A stretch of 15,020 nt of DNA from NCBI GenBank assembly GCA_005881495.1, contig VBHI01000169.1, positions 1 through 15,020 on the forward strand, given 5' to 3'. Source of the stretch: Chloroflexota bacterium. Lineage in GTDB: Bacteria > Chloroflexota > Ktedonobacteria > Ktedonobacterales > Ktedonobacteraceae. The notes beneath the pieces are model-generated. The model searched no databases. It had not been told where the DNA came from and saw only the letters and a program-made list of their open reading frames with translations. The position numbers and the translations under genes are program-made. This document shows, piece after piece, positions 6,257-14,172 of this stretch (position 1 is the stretch's first letter; every line of letters begins with the position of its first letter).

Positions 6257-7091
6257 GCCACCTGTTGATGTAATTAGACAGGCCCTCGATGAGGACGGGG
6301 CAGATTACGATATCACAACGTTGAGCACCGTTCCAAAAGATCAACTCGCCCAGGCCAATATCATTGCGCGCCAGGAAGGAGTTGTAGCCGGTCTCGCTGT
6401 TGCAACTGCCACCTTTCATCAACTCGATGAGCGCATTGTCATCGACCACCTGGTAGAGGATGGTGAGCACGTCCATCCTGACCAGGTCCTTGCCCGTTTG
6501 AGTGGTCCGGCTGGCTCCATATTAAGCGCTGAACGTGTCGCCCTCAACTTCCTTGGTCATCTCTCCGGTATCTCCTCTATAACAGCCCGTTGTGTCCAGG
6601 CAGTGGCAGGCACGCAAACACGCATTCTAGATACACGCAAGACAACTCCTGGCCTGCGTGGCCTGGAGAAAGACGCCGTTCTCCTCGGCGGTGGACAGAA
6701 TCACCGCTTTGGCCTCAGTGACGGAGTACTCATCAAAGATAACCATATCAAGGCTGCTGGAGGTATTGTGCAGGCCGTCAATGCCGCGCGTCGCACCGCT
6801 CAGCACCTTCTCAAGATAGAAGTGGAATGTGAAACAATCTCAGAAGTGCGCCTGGCCCTGGAGGCTGGCGCTGATGTAATCCTTCTGGACAATATGGATG
6901 TTGAGACCATGCGTAGCGCGGTTGAGCTGGCGCGTCGTGACGCACCGGGTGTGCTCTTAGAAGCCTCCGGCAACATTGGCACCAACCCGCAGCGTTTAGC
7001 CGCCGTCGCAGCTACCGGTGTAGATTTTATCTCGCTCGGTGCCTTAACCCATTCAGCACCCAATTTTGATATATCCCTGGAATTTGCCTGA
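6249..7091 (+). CDS. nadC: Nicotinate-nucleotide pyrophosphorylase (carboxylating)
   Basis: NadC joins quinolinate and PRPP to give nicotinate mononucleotide, carbon dioxide and pyrophosphate. The 280-residue protein is full length for the family. Visible motifs are LDTRKTTPGLR (127-137), GGGQNHRFGL (147-156), IKDNH (162-166), KIEVECE and VILLDNMD, which together make the quinolinate and PRPP pocket. The last barrel strands end in GVDFISLGALTHSAP. GGAGGTGATCACTT precedes the ATG, and the start overlaps the nadB stop (ATGCGTAA), so translation is probably coupled. No anomaly is visible. Confidence 0.95.
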   Translation: MRKPPVDVIRQALDEDGADYDITTLSTVPKDQLAQANIIARQEGVVAGLAVATATFHQLDERIVIDHLVEDGEHVHPDQVLARLSGPAGSILSAERVALNFLGHLSGISSITARCVQAVAGTQTRILDTRKTTPGLRGLEKDAVLLGGGQNHRFGLSDGVLIKDNHIKAAGGIVQAVNAARRTAQHLLKIEVECETISEVRLALEAGADVILLDNMDVETMRSAVELARRDAPGVLLEASGNIGTNPQRLAAVAATGVDFISLGALTHSAPNFDISLEFA

Positions 7092-7142
7092 TGATCAACG
7101 GAAAAAACTCATCTCAGGTAACTTTGAAAAAGGAGAAAACTC

Positions 7143-8324
7143 ATGGCCCTGCAAACAGCCTGTGCGGAAAGTAAAGAAGAGCGCATTCTGCCGCTCCTTT
7201 CCACCAGAACTCGCGCACAACATACTCACTCAACCCGTATCGATAATGTCCCCCTCATGTATGCAGAGATGTCTGGCGATGAACTGGATCGGCGCATTGC
7301 CGCTGCTAAAGAGAAACTCGGGGAGCGGCTCGTCATCCTTGGGCACCACTACCAGCGCGATGAAATTATCAAGTATGCCGATTTTCGTGGCGATTCGTTT
7401 AAGCTCGCGCAGCTAGCCGCAGCTCGTCCGCAGGCCGACTACATCGTTTTCTGCGGCGTACACTTTATGGCGGAGAGCGCCGATATTCTCAGCGCCCCTC
7501 ACCAGCGCGTTATCCTGCCCAATCCCGCGGCGGGTTGCTCCATGGCCGATATGGCCAACATCGCCGAGGTCGAAGAATGCTGGCAAATGCTCCATGACAC
7601 ACTTGGTGAAGATGCCGGCATTGTACCCGTCACCTACATGAACTCGGCCGCCAATCTCAAAGCCTTCTGTGGGCGCAATGGTGGCATCGTCTGTACCTCC
7701 TCCAATGCCCCTGCCGTCATCAAGTGGGCCTTCAACCAGGGGAAACGCGTTTTGTTCTTCCCCGATGAGCATCTTGGTCGCAATACCGCCCTGAAATATG
7801 GCATAGCAGAAGATCAGATGGCCGTCTGGAATCCCAAAGACCCAATGGCCTCCGACGATGCCGAAGAGGAACTGGAGCGGTCAAGGATCATTTTGTGGAA
7901 GGGCTACTGCACCACCCATATGCGCTTTCATGTGCAGCAGATTGCCAAAGCCCGCGCCGACTATCCTGGCATCAAGATTCTCGTCCATCCAGAATGCCGC
8001 CGCGAAGTCGTAGAGGCCGCCGATCTCTACGGCTCCACCGAGTATATCATTGGACAAATCGAGAAAGCCCCTGCCGGCAGTCAATGGGGCATCGGTACCG
8101 AGATAAATCTGGTACATCGCCTCGCCAAAGAGCACCCGGAACAATTCATCTTCTGCCTCGATCCCATCGTCTGTCCCTGCTCAACCATGTACCGCATACA
8201 CCCGGCCTATCTCGCCTGGGTATTAGAGGGTCTCGTCGAGGATCAGGTAATTAACCAGGTCACTGTCGATGGTGAAACAGCACTCTGGGCCAGAGTTGCC
8301 TTGCAGCGCATGCTCTCGCTTTAG
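7143..8324 (+). CDS. nadA: Quinolinate synthase
   Basis: NadA condenses iminoaspartate with dihydroxyacetone phosphate to quinolinate, using a labile [4Fe-4S] cluster. The 393-residue protein has LGHHYQRDEI (66-75), GDSFKLA (83-89), FCGVHFMAE and the three cluster ligands: Cys132 in AAGCSMADM, Cys256 in KGYCTTHMRF, and Cys344 or 346 in DPIVCPCSTMYRI. A 40-residue N-terminal extension precedes the first conserved helix, as in other longer NadA forms. AAAAGGAGAAAACTC gives a strong ribosome site. A 51-base gap separates it from nadC without a terminator, so nadB-nadC-nadA is read as one operon. With NadB and NadC it completes the aspartate pathway. Confidence 0.95.
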   Translation: MALQTACAESKEERILPLLSTRTRAQHTHSTRIDNVPLMYAEMSGDELDRRIAAAKEKLGERLVILGHHYQRDEIIKYADFRGDSFKLAQLAAARPQADYIVFCGVHFMAESADILSAPHQRVILPNPAAGCSMADMANIAEVEECWQMLHDTLGEDAGIVPVTYMNSAANLKAFCGRNGGIVCTSSNAPAVIKWAFNQGKRVLFFPDEHLGRNTALKYGIAEDQMAVWNPKDPMASDDAEEELERSRIILWKGYCTTHMRFHVQQIAKARADYPGIKILVHPECRREVVEAADLYGSTEYIIGQIEKAPAGSQWGIGTEINLVHRLAKEHPEQFIFCLDPIVCPCSTMYRIHPAYLAWVLEGLVEDQVINQVTVDGETALWARVALQRMLSL

Positions 8325-8384
8325 GGAAAACGAAATAGTTTTCAAGGTCGGCGTGTTATCACGAATATGAAAATAGAGAGGCGA

Positions 8385-8402
8385 TCCCGGCCGCATCCGG
8401 GA
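8385..8402. terminator. Weak hairpin after the nad operon
   Basis: TCCCGG and CCGGGA form a 6-bp stem with a 6-base loop 60 bases after the nadA stop. No T-run follows. It may contribute to termination, but the evidence is thin. The remaining gap (8325-8552) holds no gene that I can see. Confidence 0.25.
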
Positions 8403-8552
8403 GATCATGTAGGAACCCGATTTATCGCGTCCCGGGCGGCAGTTGCCCCATTACGGCATGCTGTCACCCAGGAAACTGGCCCCGCTTTGTAGTGGAACCT
8501 CGTCTTGCATGTGGCGACGTTCAATTTTTTTCAAGTTTCAAGGAGAAGTTTT

Positions 8553-9050
8553 ATGAGCGATTCAGTTATCCAGGAGCAACAACCTGCTCCTGATTTCACC
8601 CTTCCGGCCATAGGAAGCGATAATATTGTAAAAGACGGCCAGGTTCAGTTAAGCGCTTTACGCGGCCATACAATTGTTTTATACTTTTATCCAAAAGACG
8701 ACACCCCTGGCTGTACTGCTGAAGCGTGCTCGTTCCGCGACGCCGATCATGCGATGCAAAAACGGGGAGTTGTCGTACTGGGCATTAGCGCCGATGACAT
8801 CCCTTCGCATCAAAAATTTGCCGACAAATACGGTCTGTCCTTTCCTCTGCTGGCTGATACCGATACAACTGTTTCGCAGCTTTATGGTGTGTGGAAAGAG
8901 AAGAACTACGCTGGTAAAAAATATATGGGCGTCAACCGCGAGACATTCCTCATTGATAAAGAGGGGATTGTTCGTAAAGTTTGGCCCAAAGTCAAGGCAG
9001 CCGAGCACGCTCAAGAAGTTCTGGATACAATCGAGTCATTAGAACTCTGA
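8553..9050 (+). CDS. bcp: Bcp-type thioredoxin-dependent peroxiredoxin
   Basis: This 165-residue cytosolic enzyme reduces hydrogen peroxide and organic hydroperoxides. APDFTLPAIG opens the thioredoxin-like fold. YFYPKDDTPGCTAEACSFRD carries the peroxidatic Cys54 and a second Cys five residues on (Cys59), the usual arrangement in the E. coli Bcp branch. The rest (VVVLGISADDIPSHQKFADK, FPLLADTD, MGVNRETFLID) fits well. I start at the ATG at 8553 because AAGGAGAAG lies just upstream; the longer frame from 8505 adds 16 residues with no ribosome site. A partial second copy follows at 9170-9541. Confidence 0.92.
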   Translation: MSDSVIQEQQPAPDFTLPAIGSDNIVKDGQVQLSALRGHTIVLYFYPKDDTPGCTAEACSFRDADHAMQKRGVVVLGISADDIPSHQKFADKYGLSFPLLADTDTTVSQLYGVWKEKNYAGKKYMGVNRETFLIDKEGIVRKVWPKVKAAEHAQEVLDTIESLEL

Positions 9051-9108
9051 CTTCTCGAAAAAGGCACGGCGGTCCAGTAACTACACTAAACTGAATTCGT
9101 GAATAGTA

Positions 9109-9136
9109 ACAGCCATTTCCGTCCCCGGATGGCTGT
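9109..9136 (+). terminator. Hairpin after bcp
   Basis: ACAGCCAT at 9109-9116 and ATGGCTGT at 9129-9136 are perfect 8-bp arms, with a further CCG/CGG pairing inside. The hairpin lies 59 bases after the bcp stop. The following bases are not T-rich, so it is only a candidate terminator. Confidence 0.4.
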
Positions 9137-9169
9137 CTGCATTTGCAAGGGAGAACGTGAAGCGTACAG

Positions 9170-9541
9170 GTGTCCAGTCCTGCAAGGATGACACTCCCGG
9201 CTGTACCTAAAGAGGCGTGCAACTTCCGTGATGCCAACCATCTCATGCAGAAGCGTGGTATCGTAGTACTGGGTGTCAGCGCTGACGATGTTCTCTCTCA
9301 CCAGAAATTCGCGGAAAAATATGGCTTGCCTTTCCCCCTGCTCTCTGATACTGATACGACTGTTTCGCAAATTTACGGCGTCTACAAAGAGAAGAACATG
9401 TACGGCAAAAAGTATATGGGCGTCAACCGGGAGACCTTCTTGATCGATAAAGATGGCATTGTACGCAAGGCATGGCACAAGGTAAAACCGGAAGAGCATG
9501 CCAACGAGGTACTTGAGACGGTAGACGCTCTGAACCTTTAA
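9170..9541 (+). pseudogene. Second Bcp peroxiredoxin copy, truncated and frameshifted
   Basis: From about 9180 the DNA aligns with bcp. KDDTPGCT is present in one frame (9182-9208), but one extra base near 9204-9212 shifts the frame, and KEACNFRDANHLMQKRG to the end (VDALNL) continues in another. The first 45 or so residues of the fold have no counterpart upstream. The peroxidatic Cys is therefore cut off from the rest of the protein. A GTG at 9170 opens an intact 123-residue frame, but its first 12 residues are out-of-frame reading. The remainder is very similar to the upstream gene, consistent with an old tandem duplication. Its stop overlaps the stop of the convergent gene on the minus strand. 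Confidence 0.8.
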
Positions 9542-9957
9542 TCTGTACACGTAGAACGATTTCTCAATGTATCGATAAGGAGACCGTTCAGGCTCGCGTT
9601 TATGTACCGCAGCATGTCATCAGTGGAATGGCACTCTAGCACATTACCATAACCACCCGCCTGATAGATATATTCAAGAGTTTGCACCAGGTACTCTTCG
9701 TCCTCGCAGTCGCAAGCCTCTACTCGTCTCGGTTGCAGGCGCAGCCAGACGAGTAGGTCCTCACTTAAACAAGCACGTAGATACTCCTTTGTCCATGTAT
9801 CACTCTGTTGCAAAATACGTCGGAGCACCTCTTTCTCCTGATTGTTTTGATCACTTTGTGGCATTTCAGCAGCTGATGGTGAGAAATCATCTTCCTGTGA
9901 CGTATTACATGCGTTCGCTTTGTTTAAACTGGACGAGCAGGCTGAATTCCTTTTCAT
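9538..9957 (-). CDS. Small sigma-factor-like protein
   Basis: The 139-residue protein starts at an ATG preceded by TAAGGAGAAG, a strong ribosome site, so I take it as a real gene. After a low-complexity polar N-terminus (to about residue 45), the segment from EKEVLRRILQQSDTWTKEYL through EEYLVQTLEYIYQAGG to MLRYINASLNGLLIDTLR resembles the region 2 helices of the divergent RNA polymerase sigma-like proteins common in Ktedonobacteria. There is no region 4 helix-turn-helix, so it may be a truncated or accessory sigma-like protein. It is divergent from the ECF sigma gene at 10226 across a 268-base gap. The match is by pattern only. Confidence 0.5.
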   Translation of the reverse strand: MKRNSACSSSLNKANACNTSQEDDFSPSAAEMPQSDQNNQEKEVLRRILQQSDTWTKEYLRACLSEDLLVWLRLQPRRVEACDCEDEEYLVQTLEYIYQAGGYGNVLECHSTDDMLRYINASLNGLLIDTLRNRSTCTD

Positions 9958-10225
9958 GCCGCTTCTCCTTAGTATGCCGTTTCATCTTTAGATTTGGATA
10001 GACGTTCTCTCTTCGTAAGACGTAAGTAGAAGGCAAAATCCTACATAGCTCTTCCTACATTAAATAATTCGTGTACCGGTTACAACACCTTTTTATTGCT
10101 GCGCCGGTATATCCTTTCTCAAGACTCTGCCAATTTGCCAGATATGTCTCAATTGTTGTTAGAATTTCCTCAACGGCCATCGTCATAATAGTAGACAAAA
10201 ATTTTCATGTGGAGGGACCCGTCTA

Positions 10226-10852
10226 ATGTCTCAGTTAGCGCGTGATCCTACTCTTGCCACCTTGCCCGTTGAAATGGACTGGTTTGTGACCGTCGTACGA
10301 GATGCACAGGCAGGGAATATAGCTGCTTTCGACACGCTTTTTCGGCTTTATAATGCTCGGATTTGTACCTATCTTGCTCGTATGGTTGGCAACGACGAGG
10401 AGGGTCGTGATCTGGCTCAAGAGACCTTTATCAAGGTATGGCGAGCGCTACCATCTATGCATGATGAATTGCATTTCGATACCTGGCTCTTTCGTATAGC
10501 TACCAATACTGCTATCGATTATTTGCGGCGCCGGAAGACCCGTTGGCCACTCTGGAAAGAACAGGACGTGGAGAATACGCCTGAGTCAATGAGTATAGCG
10601 GGGCCTGAAAAGCAGATAGAAGAGGCAGAACACATCAAATCAGCCCTGGTGACCCTATCCCCACAGTATCGTGCCTGTCTACTCCTACAACATTACGTGG
10701 GTTTATCTCAGCGCGAAATCGCTAAATCTTTGAACCTCAGTGAAAAGAGTATCAGCATTTACGTTAGCCGTGGCAGTGACCAATTTCGTAAGGCGTATGA
10801 ACGCCTGGCGCATGGAAAAGATGCAAAGGAGAAAGTGAGGTCGTTCAAATGA
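10226..10852 (+). CDS. ECF-type RNA polymerase sigma factor
   Basis: The protein has 208 residues and the two-domain ECF layout. Region 2 runs from AGNIAAFDTLFRLYNARI through EGRDLAQETFIKVWRAL to FDTWLFRIATNTAIDYLRRRK, and region 4 covers ALVTLSPQYRACLLLQHYVG and LSQREIAKSLNLSEKSISIY, a helix-turn-helix that contacts the -35 element. TGGAGGGA precedes the ATG by about 8 bases. Its stop overlaps the next start (ATGA), which couples it to the anti-sigma gene. The upstream 268 bases contain no other gene; a promoter cannot be assigned with confidence. Confidence 0.92.
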   Translation: MSQLARDPTLATLPVEMDWFVTVVRDAQAGNIAAFDTLFRLYNARICTYLARMVGNDEEGRDLAQETFIKVWRALPSMHDELHFDTWLFRIATNTAIDYLRRRKTRWPLWKEQDVENTPESMSIAGPEKQIEEAEHIKSALVTLSPQYRACLLLQHYVGLSQREIAKSLNLSEKSISIYVSRGSDQFRKAYERLAHGKDAKEKVRSFK

Positions 10853-11529
10853 AAGATTCATTCCTTGTGCCCTGTGCCGGTTGGGCGGAGAAGCTTGCCA
10901 TGAAATACCAGGATGATCTTCCATATTATGAGCGCCTTGCTCTCAGAAACCACCTGTTAGCTTGTTCAGCCTGCGCCGCCGCATACGTCTACTATCAGGA
11001 AATAGGCAGGCAGATTAACAGTTTACCTGACGTTGAACCACTTTCTTCTCTTCCAATGCATCTACTACAGCGCGAAGAGCATCTTTTCGCTTTTCAGTGG
11101 CAATCGGAGTTGGCTTCTTCAAACAGCCGCATGTGGCGTCAATCCATACTGGAAACTGAACCCGCAAGCCAGGAGCACCATTCACCTGCATCCACATATA
11201 GTCGCTTGCAAGCAGCAGGTAAGAGAGGATGGAAAGCACTATCTGTCGCGCGGAACATTTTGAGAGCGCCTGAAAGACTTCTTCATGCCTCTTTAGCTCA
11301 CTTACCATTAAAAGTTCGCTATGTGAGTACAGGCCATAACGCCCTTTATGCTTTGCAGTCCAAGGATGGCTCTCTACTCTGGCAATATAAGAAGAGCACT
11401 GTGTTCTTCTTTTCTCCCGCGGTGGAGAAAGGTGAGCTCTACCTCAATGCGCTCGATTCCCAAATATTTATGTTCGCAGCCTCGATGAGATTGCGACCAT
11501 GCAGCGATTCTTTCATCTGGAAGCACTAG
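10849..11529 (+). CDS. Zinc-finger anti-sigma protein with a truncated PQQ-type propeller
   Basis: The N-terminal 45 residues carry a zinc-binding anti-sigma domain: Cys9, His35, Cys39 and Cys42 in LRNHLLACSACAAAY. A linker without a clear membrane helix follows. From about residue 160, two PQQ-like beta-propeller repeats begin (YVSTGHNALYALQSKDGSLLWQYK, then FFFSPAVEKGELYLNALDSQ). Intact members of this architecture have several more repeats. Here the repeat breaks off and the frame ends after about 18 unrelated residues. The next frame carries a plausible tail from about 11470 (YVRSLDEIATMQRFF to a TAG at 11543), so a deletion or frameshift may have joined two parts. The sigma partner is the overlapping upstream gene. 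Binding to that sigma factor is inferred from the position. Confidence 0.75.
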   Translation: MKDSFLVPCAGWAEKLAMKYQDDLPYYERLALRNHLLACSACAAAYVYYQEIGRQINSLPDVEPLSSLPMHLLQREEHLFAFQWQSELASSNSRMWRQSILETEPASQEHHSPASTYSRLQAAGKRGWKALSVARNILRAPERLLHASLAHLPLKVRYVSTGHNALYALQSKDGSLLWQYKKSTVFFFSPAVEKGELYLNALDSQIFMFAASMRLRPCSDSFIWKH

Positions 11530-11546
11530 AAAAAACGGCGTAGTAA

Positions 11547-12641
11547 CTAACTATCGGCTTTCATGCCATCGGATTGTGTAGCGACCGTTTCCATTTCCTT
11601 GTCGTCTTCATCCTCAAGTGTGCCATGAGCACTCGGGATAGTAGCTATCACGTCGGCAGTTTCAAGTGTTTGATCCACCGGCTGCGCTTTCTCTGCCTCG
11701 TGCTCAACCTCCCCAGAATCCTCTTCAACAGATTCTGCATTGCCTTCGACGCTCCTTACTTCGTTACTTCCAACACTCGTTGTACCCTTAGTACCCTCAG
11801 CAGCTTGTGCAGCCACAGCCGCTGGTCTGCGGTGACGTACAATCAGGAGCGTTATAGCGGTGACGATGGCTACAGCGGACAGCAGGTGTACGACATTAAA
11901 TGGCGTGCCCGGGAAGAACCAGGAGTCGGTGCGGAGAAACTCGAGGCAGAAGCGCACGGATGGATAGAAAATCAAGTAGATGAGCAAGAGGTCTCCATTG
12001 CGCAGGCGTTTCTCGAAGCGGCGCGAAATCCAGAAAATGAGCACAAAACCAAGCAAATTTGCGATTGACTCGTAAAGGAAAAGGGGGTGGAAGCGCACAC
12101 TCTCGGGATAGAGGGTCAAATTGTTATAGGGAGGAATACGGTGCACGGCGTCAATGCGTAATCCCCATGGCAACGTTGTTGGCGGACCGTAGAGTTCCTG
12201 ATTGATGAAATTAGCCCAGCGCCCGATAGCCTGGCCCAGAGGCAGGGCCAGTGCGACTGCATCGAGATAAATCAACAGTGGTAATTTTTTCCAAAGGGCA
12301 TAGAGGCCAAGGGCAATTCCGCCAAAGATGAAGGCGCCATAAATGTGCATGCCGCCTCGCCAGATCTCTAGAATCTCTATAGGGTTGGCCAGGTAATGAC
12401 CAAGGCCGGTCGGCCCTCGCGGCGATTGAATGAATACATAGTAGAGTCGTTCGCCTATCAACGCCGGTATGAGTACCCAGAGCAGCATATCCCATATTGT
12501 TTGGCTCGCCTGCCCATGGCGCGCTACGTAGCGACTGGCAACCCAGGCGGCAATCAATATGGCGCCGACCATAATGAGTCCATACCAATGGAGAGATAGT
12601 GGTCCTAACTGCAATAGAATGGGGCCAAATGGTGGATACAT
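11547..12641 (-). CDS. lgt: Phosphatidylglycerol-prolipoprotein diacylglyceryl transferase
   Basis: Lgt moves the diacylglyceryl group of phosphatidylglycerol to the lipobox cysteine of exported prolipoproteins. It is an integral membrane protein, with about seven hydrophobic segments visible between residues 15 and 265. WRGGMHIYG (94-102) is the conserved loop; Tyr in place of the E. coli His is usual in Gram-positive enzymes. GRWANFINQELYG (140-152) is the family signature, and FHPLFLYES and PSVRFCLEFLRTD complete the core. The core ends near residue 275. A further 90 residues form an acidic, Glu/Asp/Ser/Thr-rich tail with no homology that I recognise. AGCGAGGA precedes the ATG by about 11 bases. 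An IS5-family insertion lies 150 bases upstream and may have changed its expression. Confidence 0.93.
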   Translation of the reverse strand: MYPPFGPILLQLGPLSLHWYGLIMVGAILIAAWVASRYVARHGQASQTIWDMLLWVLIPALIGERLYYVFIQSPRGPTGLGHYLANPIEILEIWRGGMHIYGAFIFGGIALGLYALWKKLPLLIYLDAVALALPLGQAIGRWANFINQELYGPPTTLPWGLRIDAVHRIPPYNNLTLYPESVRFHPLFLYESIANLLGFVLIFWISRRFEKRLRNGDLLLIYLIFYPSVRFCLEFLRTDSWFFPGTPFNVVHLLSAVAIVTAITLLIVRHRRPAAVAAQAAEGTKGTTSVGSNEVRSVEGNAESVEEDSGEVEHEAEKAQPVDQTLETADVIATIPSAHGTLEDEDDKEMETVATQSDGMKADS

Positions 12642-12668
12642 AACAGGTAGTCCTCGCTCATTTCGTTG

Positions 12669-12790
12669 TTATTCGATATAATCAAGGTCACGCAGCCGGC
12701 GGAGCACTTCTGGATCGTCAAAGCCATCTGCTTGCTCCTGGCTTGCAACCATTACACCGCCGTGACTGACAAATGTGTGCAGTTGTTCTA
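12669..12790 (-). pseudogene. 3' end of an unidentified gene cut by the IS5-family element
   Basis: Upstream of lgt on the same strand, an open frame begins exactly at the IS junction and ends at TAA (12671-12669). It encodes EQLHTFVSHGGVMVASQEQA, then DGFDDPEVLRRLRDLDYIE. The charged end and codon choice look like a real C-terminus, though I cannot name the family. Across the IS the same frame runs back only 14 residues or so to a stop, so the rest of the gene was lost or frameshifted as well. Confidence 0.45.
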
Positions 12791-13673
12791 GAGTCTGTTA
12801 GTAATTCAAGGTCGAGCATGTGGTAAAATGAAGGATGAATCCTTCACGAACCCCCTACCCGACCGATGTGAGCGACGACGAATGGGCCTTTGTCGCTCCC
12901 TACTTGACGTTATTACCCGAAGACGCCGGACAACGCACCTACAGCTTGCGCGAGGTGTTCAACGGCTTGCGCTGGATCGCGCGAGCAGGCGCGCCCTGGC
13001 GCCTGATGCCCAATGATTTGCCGCCCTGGTGGGTGGTCTATCAGCAAACCCAACGGTGGCTGGCAGCAGGCTGCTTTGCCGCGTTGGTGGACGACCTGCG
13101 CTTGCTCTTGCGCGAAGCCCAGGGGCGCACCCGGCAGCCGTCGGCAGCCATCTTTGATAGTCGCACCTTGCAATCGACGCCGGAAAGTGGCAGCCATGCC
13201 GGCTATGATGGAGCCAAGCGACGCAAAGGCAGCAAGGTGCATGCCGCCGTGGATACCCTGGGCAACCTGCTGGCTCTGCGGGTCACTCCTGCCAATGAGC
13301 AGGATCGCGCGCAAGTGGGCGAGTTGGCGCGTGGAGTGCAAGAGGTGACCGGCCAAACGGTCGAAGTCGCCTTTGTGGACCAAGCCTATACGGGCGACGT
13401 CCCTGCGGCTGAGGCCCAGCAGCACGGCATCCAGTTGGCAGTCGTCAAACTGCCCGAAGCCAAACGCGGCTTTGTCTTGCTGCCGAGGCGATGGGTAGTG
13501 GAACGCTCTTTCGCGTGGACCGCGCGTTTCCGACGGCTGGTGCGCGATTATGAGCGGCTTCCTGCCACGCTTGCCGGCTTGCACCTGATCGTGTTTGCTT
13601 GTCTCATGCTTCATCAATGGACGGCCTTTTCGAGTCCTTGACCAGTTTTCGAAATCGAGTCACTAACAGACTC
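12791..13673 (+). mobile_element. IS5-family insertion sequence (IS427-like group)
   Basis: The 883-bp element is bounded by perfect inverted repeats GAGTCTGTTAGT (12791-12802) and ACTAACAGACTC (13662-13673). The flanking dinucleotide TA is duplicated (12789-12790 and 13674-13675), as expected for the IS427 group. It carries one transposase gene. Both ends and the gene are intact, so the insertion looks recent and potentially active. Confidence 0.9.
12835..13641 (+). CDS. IS5-family DDE transposase
   Basis: The 268-residue transposase begins with [17 protein letters not shown], typical of this family. Downstream come [20 protein letters not shown] and the catalytic positions: Asp in [10 protein letters not shown], then [15 protein letters not shown], Asp in FVDQAYTG, and Glu in [23 protein letters not shown]. 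It is a single frame with no programmed frameshift. It fills the element, starting 44 bases inside the left repeat and ending 32 bases before the outer edge of the right one. No ribosome site of normal strength is seen upstream (AAGGATG overlaps the start). Confidence 0.92.
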   Translation: MNPSRTPYPTDVSDDEWAFVAPYLTLLPEDAGQRTYSLREVFNGLRWIARAGAPWRLMPNDLPPWWVVYQQTQRWLAAGCFAALVDDLRLLLREAQGRTRQPSAAIFDSRTLQSTPESGSHAGYDGAKRRKGSKVHAAVDTLGNLLALRVTPANEQDRAQVGELARGVQEVTGQTVEVAFVDQAYTGDVPAAEAQQHGIQLAVVKLPEAKRGFVLLPRRWVVERSFAWTARFRRLVRDYERLPATLAGLHLIVFACLMLHQWTAFSSP

Positions 13674-13797
13674 TAATGAAGGTCGAAATATCATAGGAAT
13701 GCAGTTGAGAAACGGTTAATTTGTTTGTACTTGGGTAAAGAATTGTAATACATTGAGTATGGTCGGCGACGGGATTGCTCCCGCCACCGCCAATCCA

Positions 13798-13831
13798 GAA
13801 CCGTGCATGACCGTTTCCGGTCACACGGCTC
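13798..13831 (-). ncRNA. Group II intron domain V (intron C)
   Basis: The 34-nt hairpin starts with GAGCCG and ends with CGGTTC. All pairs of the canonical fold form, including the catalytic AGC triad, the two-base bulge (AT at positions 24-25) and a GAAA tetraloop. Confidence 0.9.
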
Positions 13832-13843
13832 CTCAGTGCACGG

Positions 13844-14063
13844 TCACGTGTAATGGATACCAGCGGCTTTGTGCTTGGCAATCCTTGCCAAATCCTCCGC
13901 CGTTTTCTCATCGTGGCAATGCCGATGGTACACCCATTTGTTGGAGAGATCATCCTTTCCGCCCAAGGCGGTGGGGATGCTGTGATCGATTTCCAGGATG
14001 TCCTCGTCGCGAAAGTAGAGACCACAGCGTGGGCATTGTCCTTTTTGCAGAGCCAGGAGTTTT
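13844..14063 (-). pseudogene. Group II intron reverse transcriptase, HNH C-terminus (intron C)
   Basis: From KLLALQKGQCPRCGLYF to the stop, the frame encodes an HNH endonuclease domain: CPRCG, LEIDHSIPTALGGKDDLSNK and HRHCHDEKTAED. This domain is the usual C-terminus of intron-encoded proteins, where it nicks the second target strand. Upstream of the Lys at about 14062 the sequence changes to the end of an IS3-family element, so the polymerase and maturase domains are separated from it. It cannot work as it stands. Confidence 0.8.
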
Positions 14064-14172
14064 TGATCTTCACCCGAATTTATGGAGACCCCAAAGAGGG
14101 GATTTAGCACATCACTTGTTCGTAGCTAAGGGGACTCATGTAGTTCAAAGTTGAGTGTCTTCTGGTTCGATT
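14064..14172 (-). mobile_element. IS3-family element, transposase 3' end and terminal repeat
   Basis: On the plus strand, TGATCTTCACCCGAATTTAT at 14064 followed by GGAGACCCC looks like an IS3-family terminal repeat, which normally begins TGA and carries a GGAGAC core. On the minus strand, just inside it, the end of the OrfB transposase is readable. The element interrupts the RT gene of intron C. The other end and the target duplication lie beyond the window. Confidence 0.65.
14104..14172 (-). pseudogene. IS3-family transposase OrfB, C-terminal 22 residues
   Basis: The frame encodes NRTRRHSTLNYM, then SPLSYEQVMC and a stop. RRHSTLNYMSP is the well-known C-terminal motif of IS3-family integrase-type transposases, usually preceded by WYN or YN. 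The coding sequence begins abruptly at the 3' end of group II intron A. The remaining exon should therefore lie upstream of intron A, outside the window. Confidence 0.75.

Larger units (their letters stand above)
13757..14063 (-). mobile_element. Group II intron C, 3' part (RT end, domains V and VI)
   Basis: Reading on the minus strand, the RT HNH remnant is followed 12 bases later by a domain V, then a domain VI stem of GGCGGTGGCGGGA and TCCCGTCGCCGACC around a GCAA loop. A single unpaired A at 13763, the expected branch point, interrupts the basal pairs. The intron most likely ends in AC at 13757 (within one base). The 5' part is displaced by the IS3-family element at 14064 and lies outside the window, unless it has been lost. 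Confidence 0.75.

Noticed and set aside
12913..13617. 234-residue open frame on the minus strand across the IS5 transposase
   Set aside because: It is fully antisense to a well-supported transposase and shows no recognisable domain.
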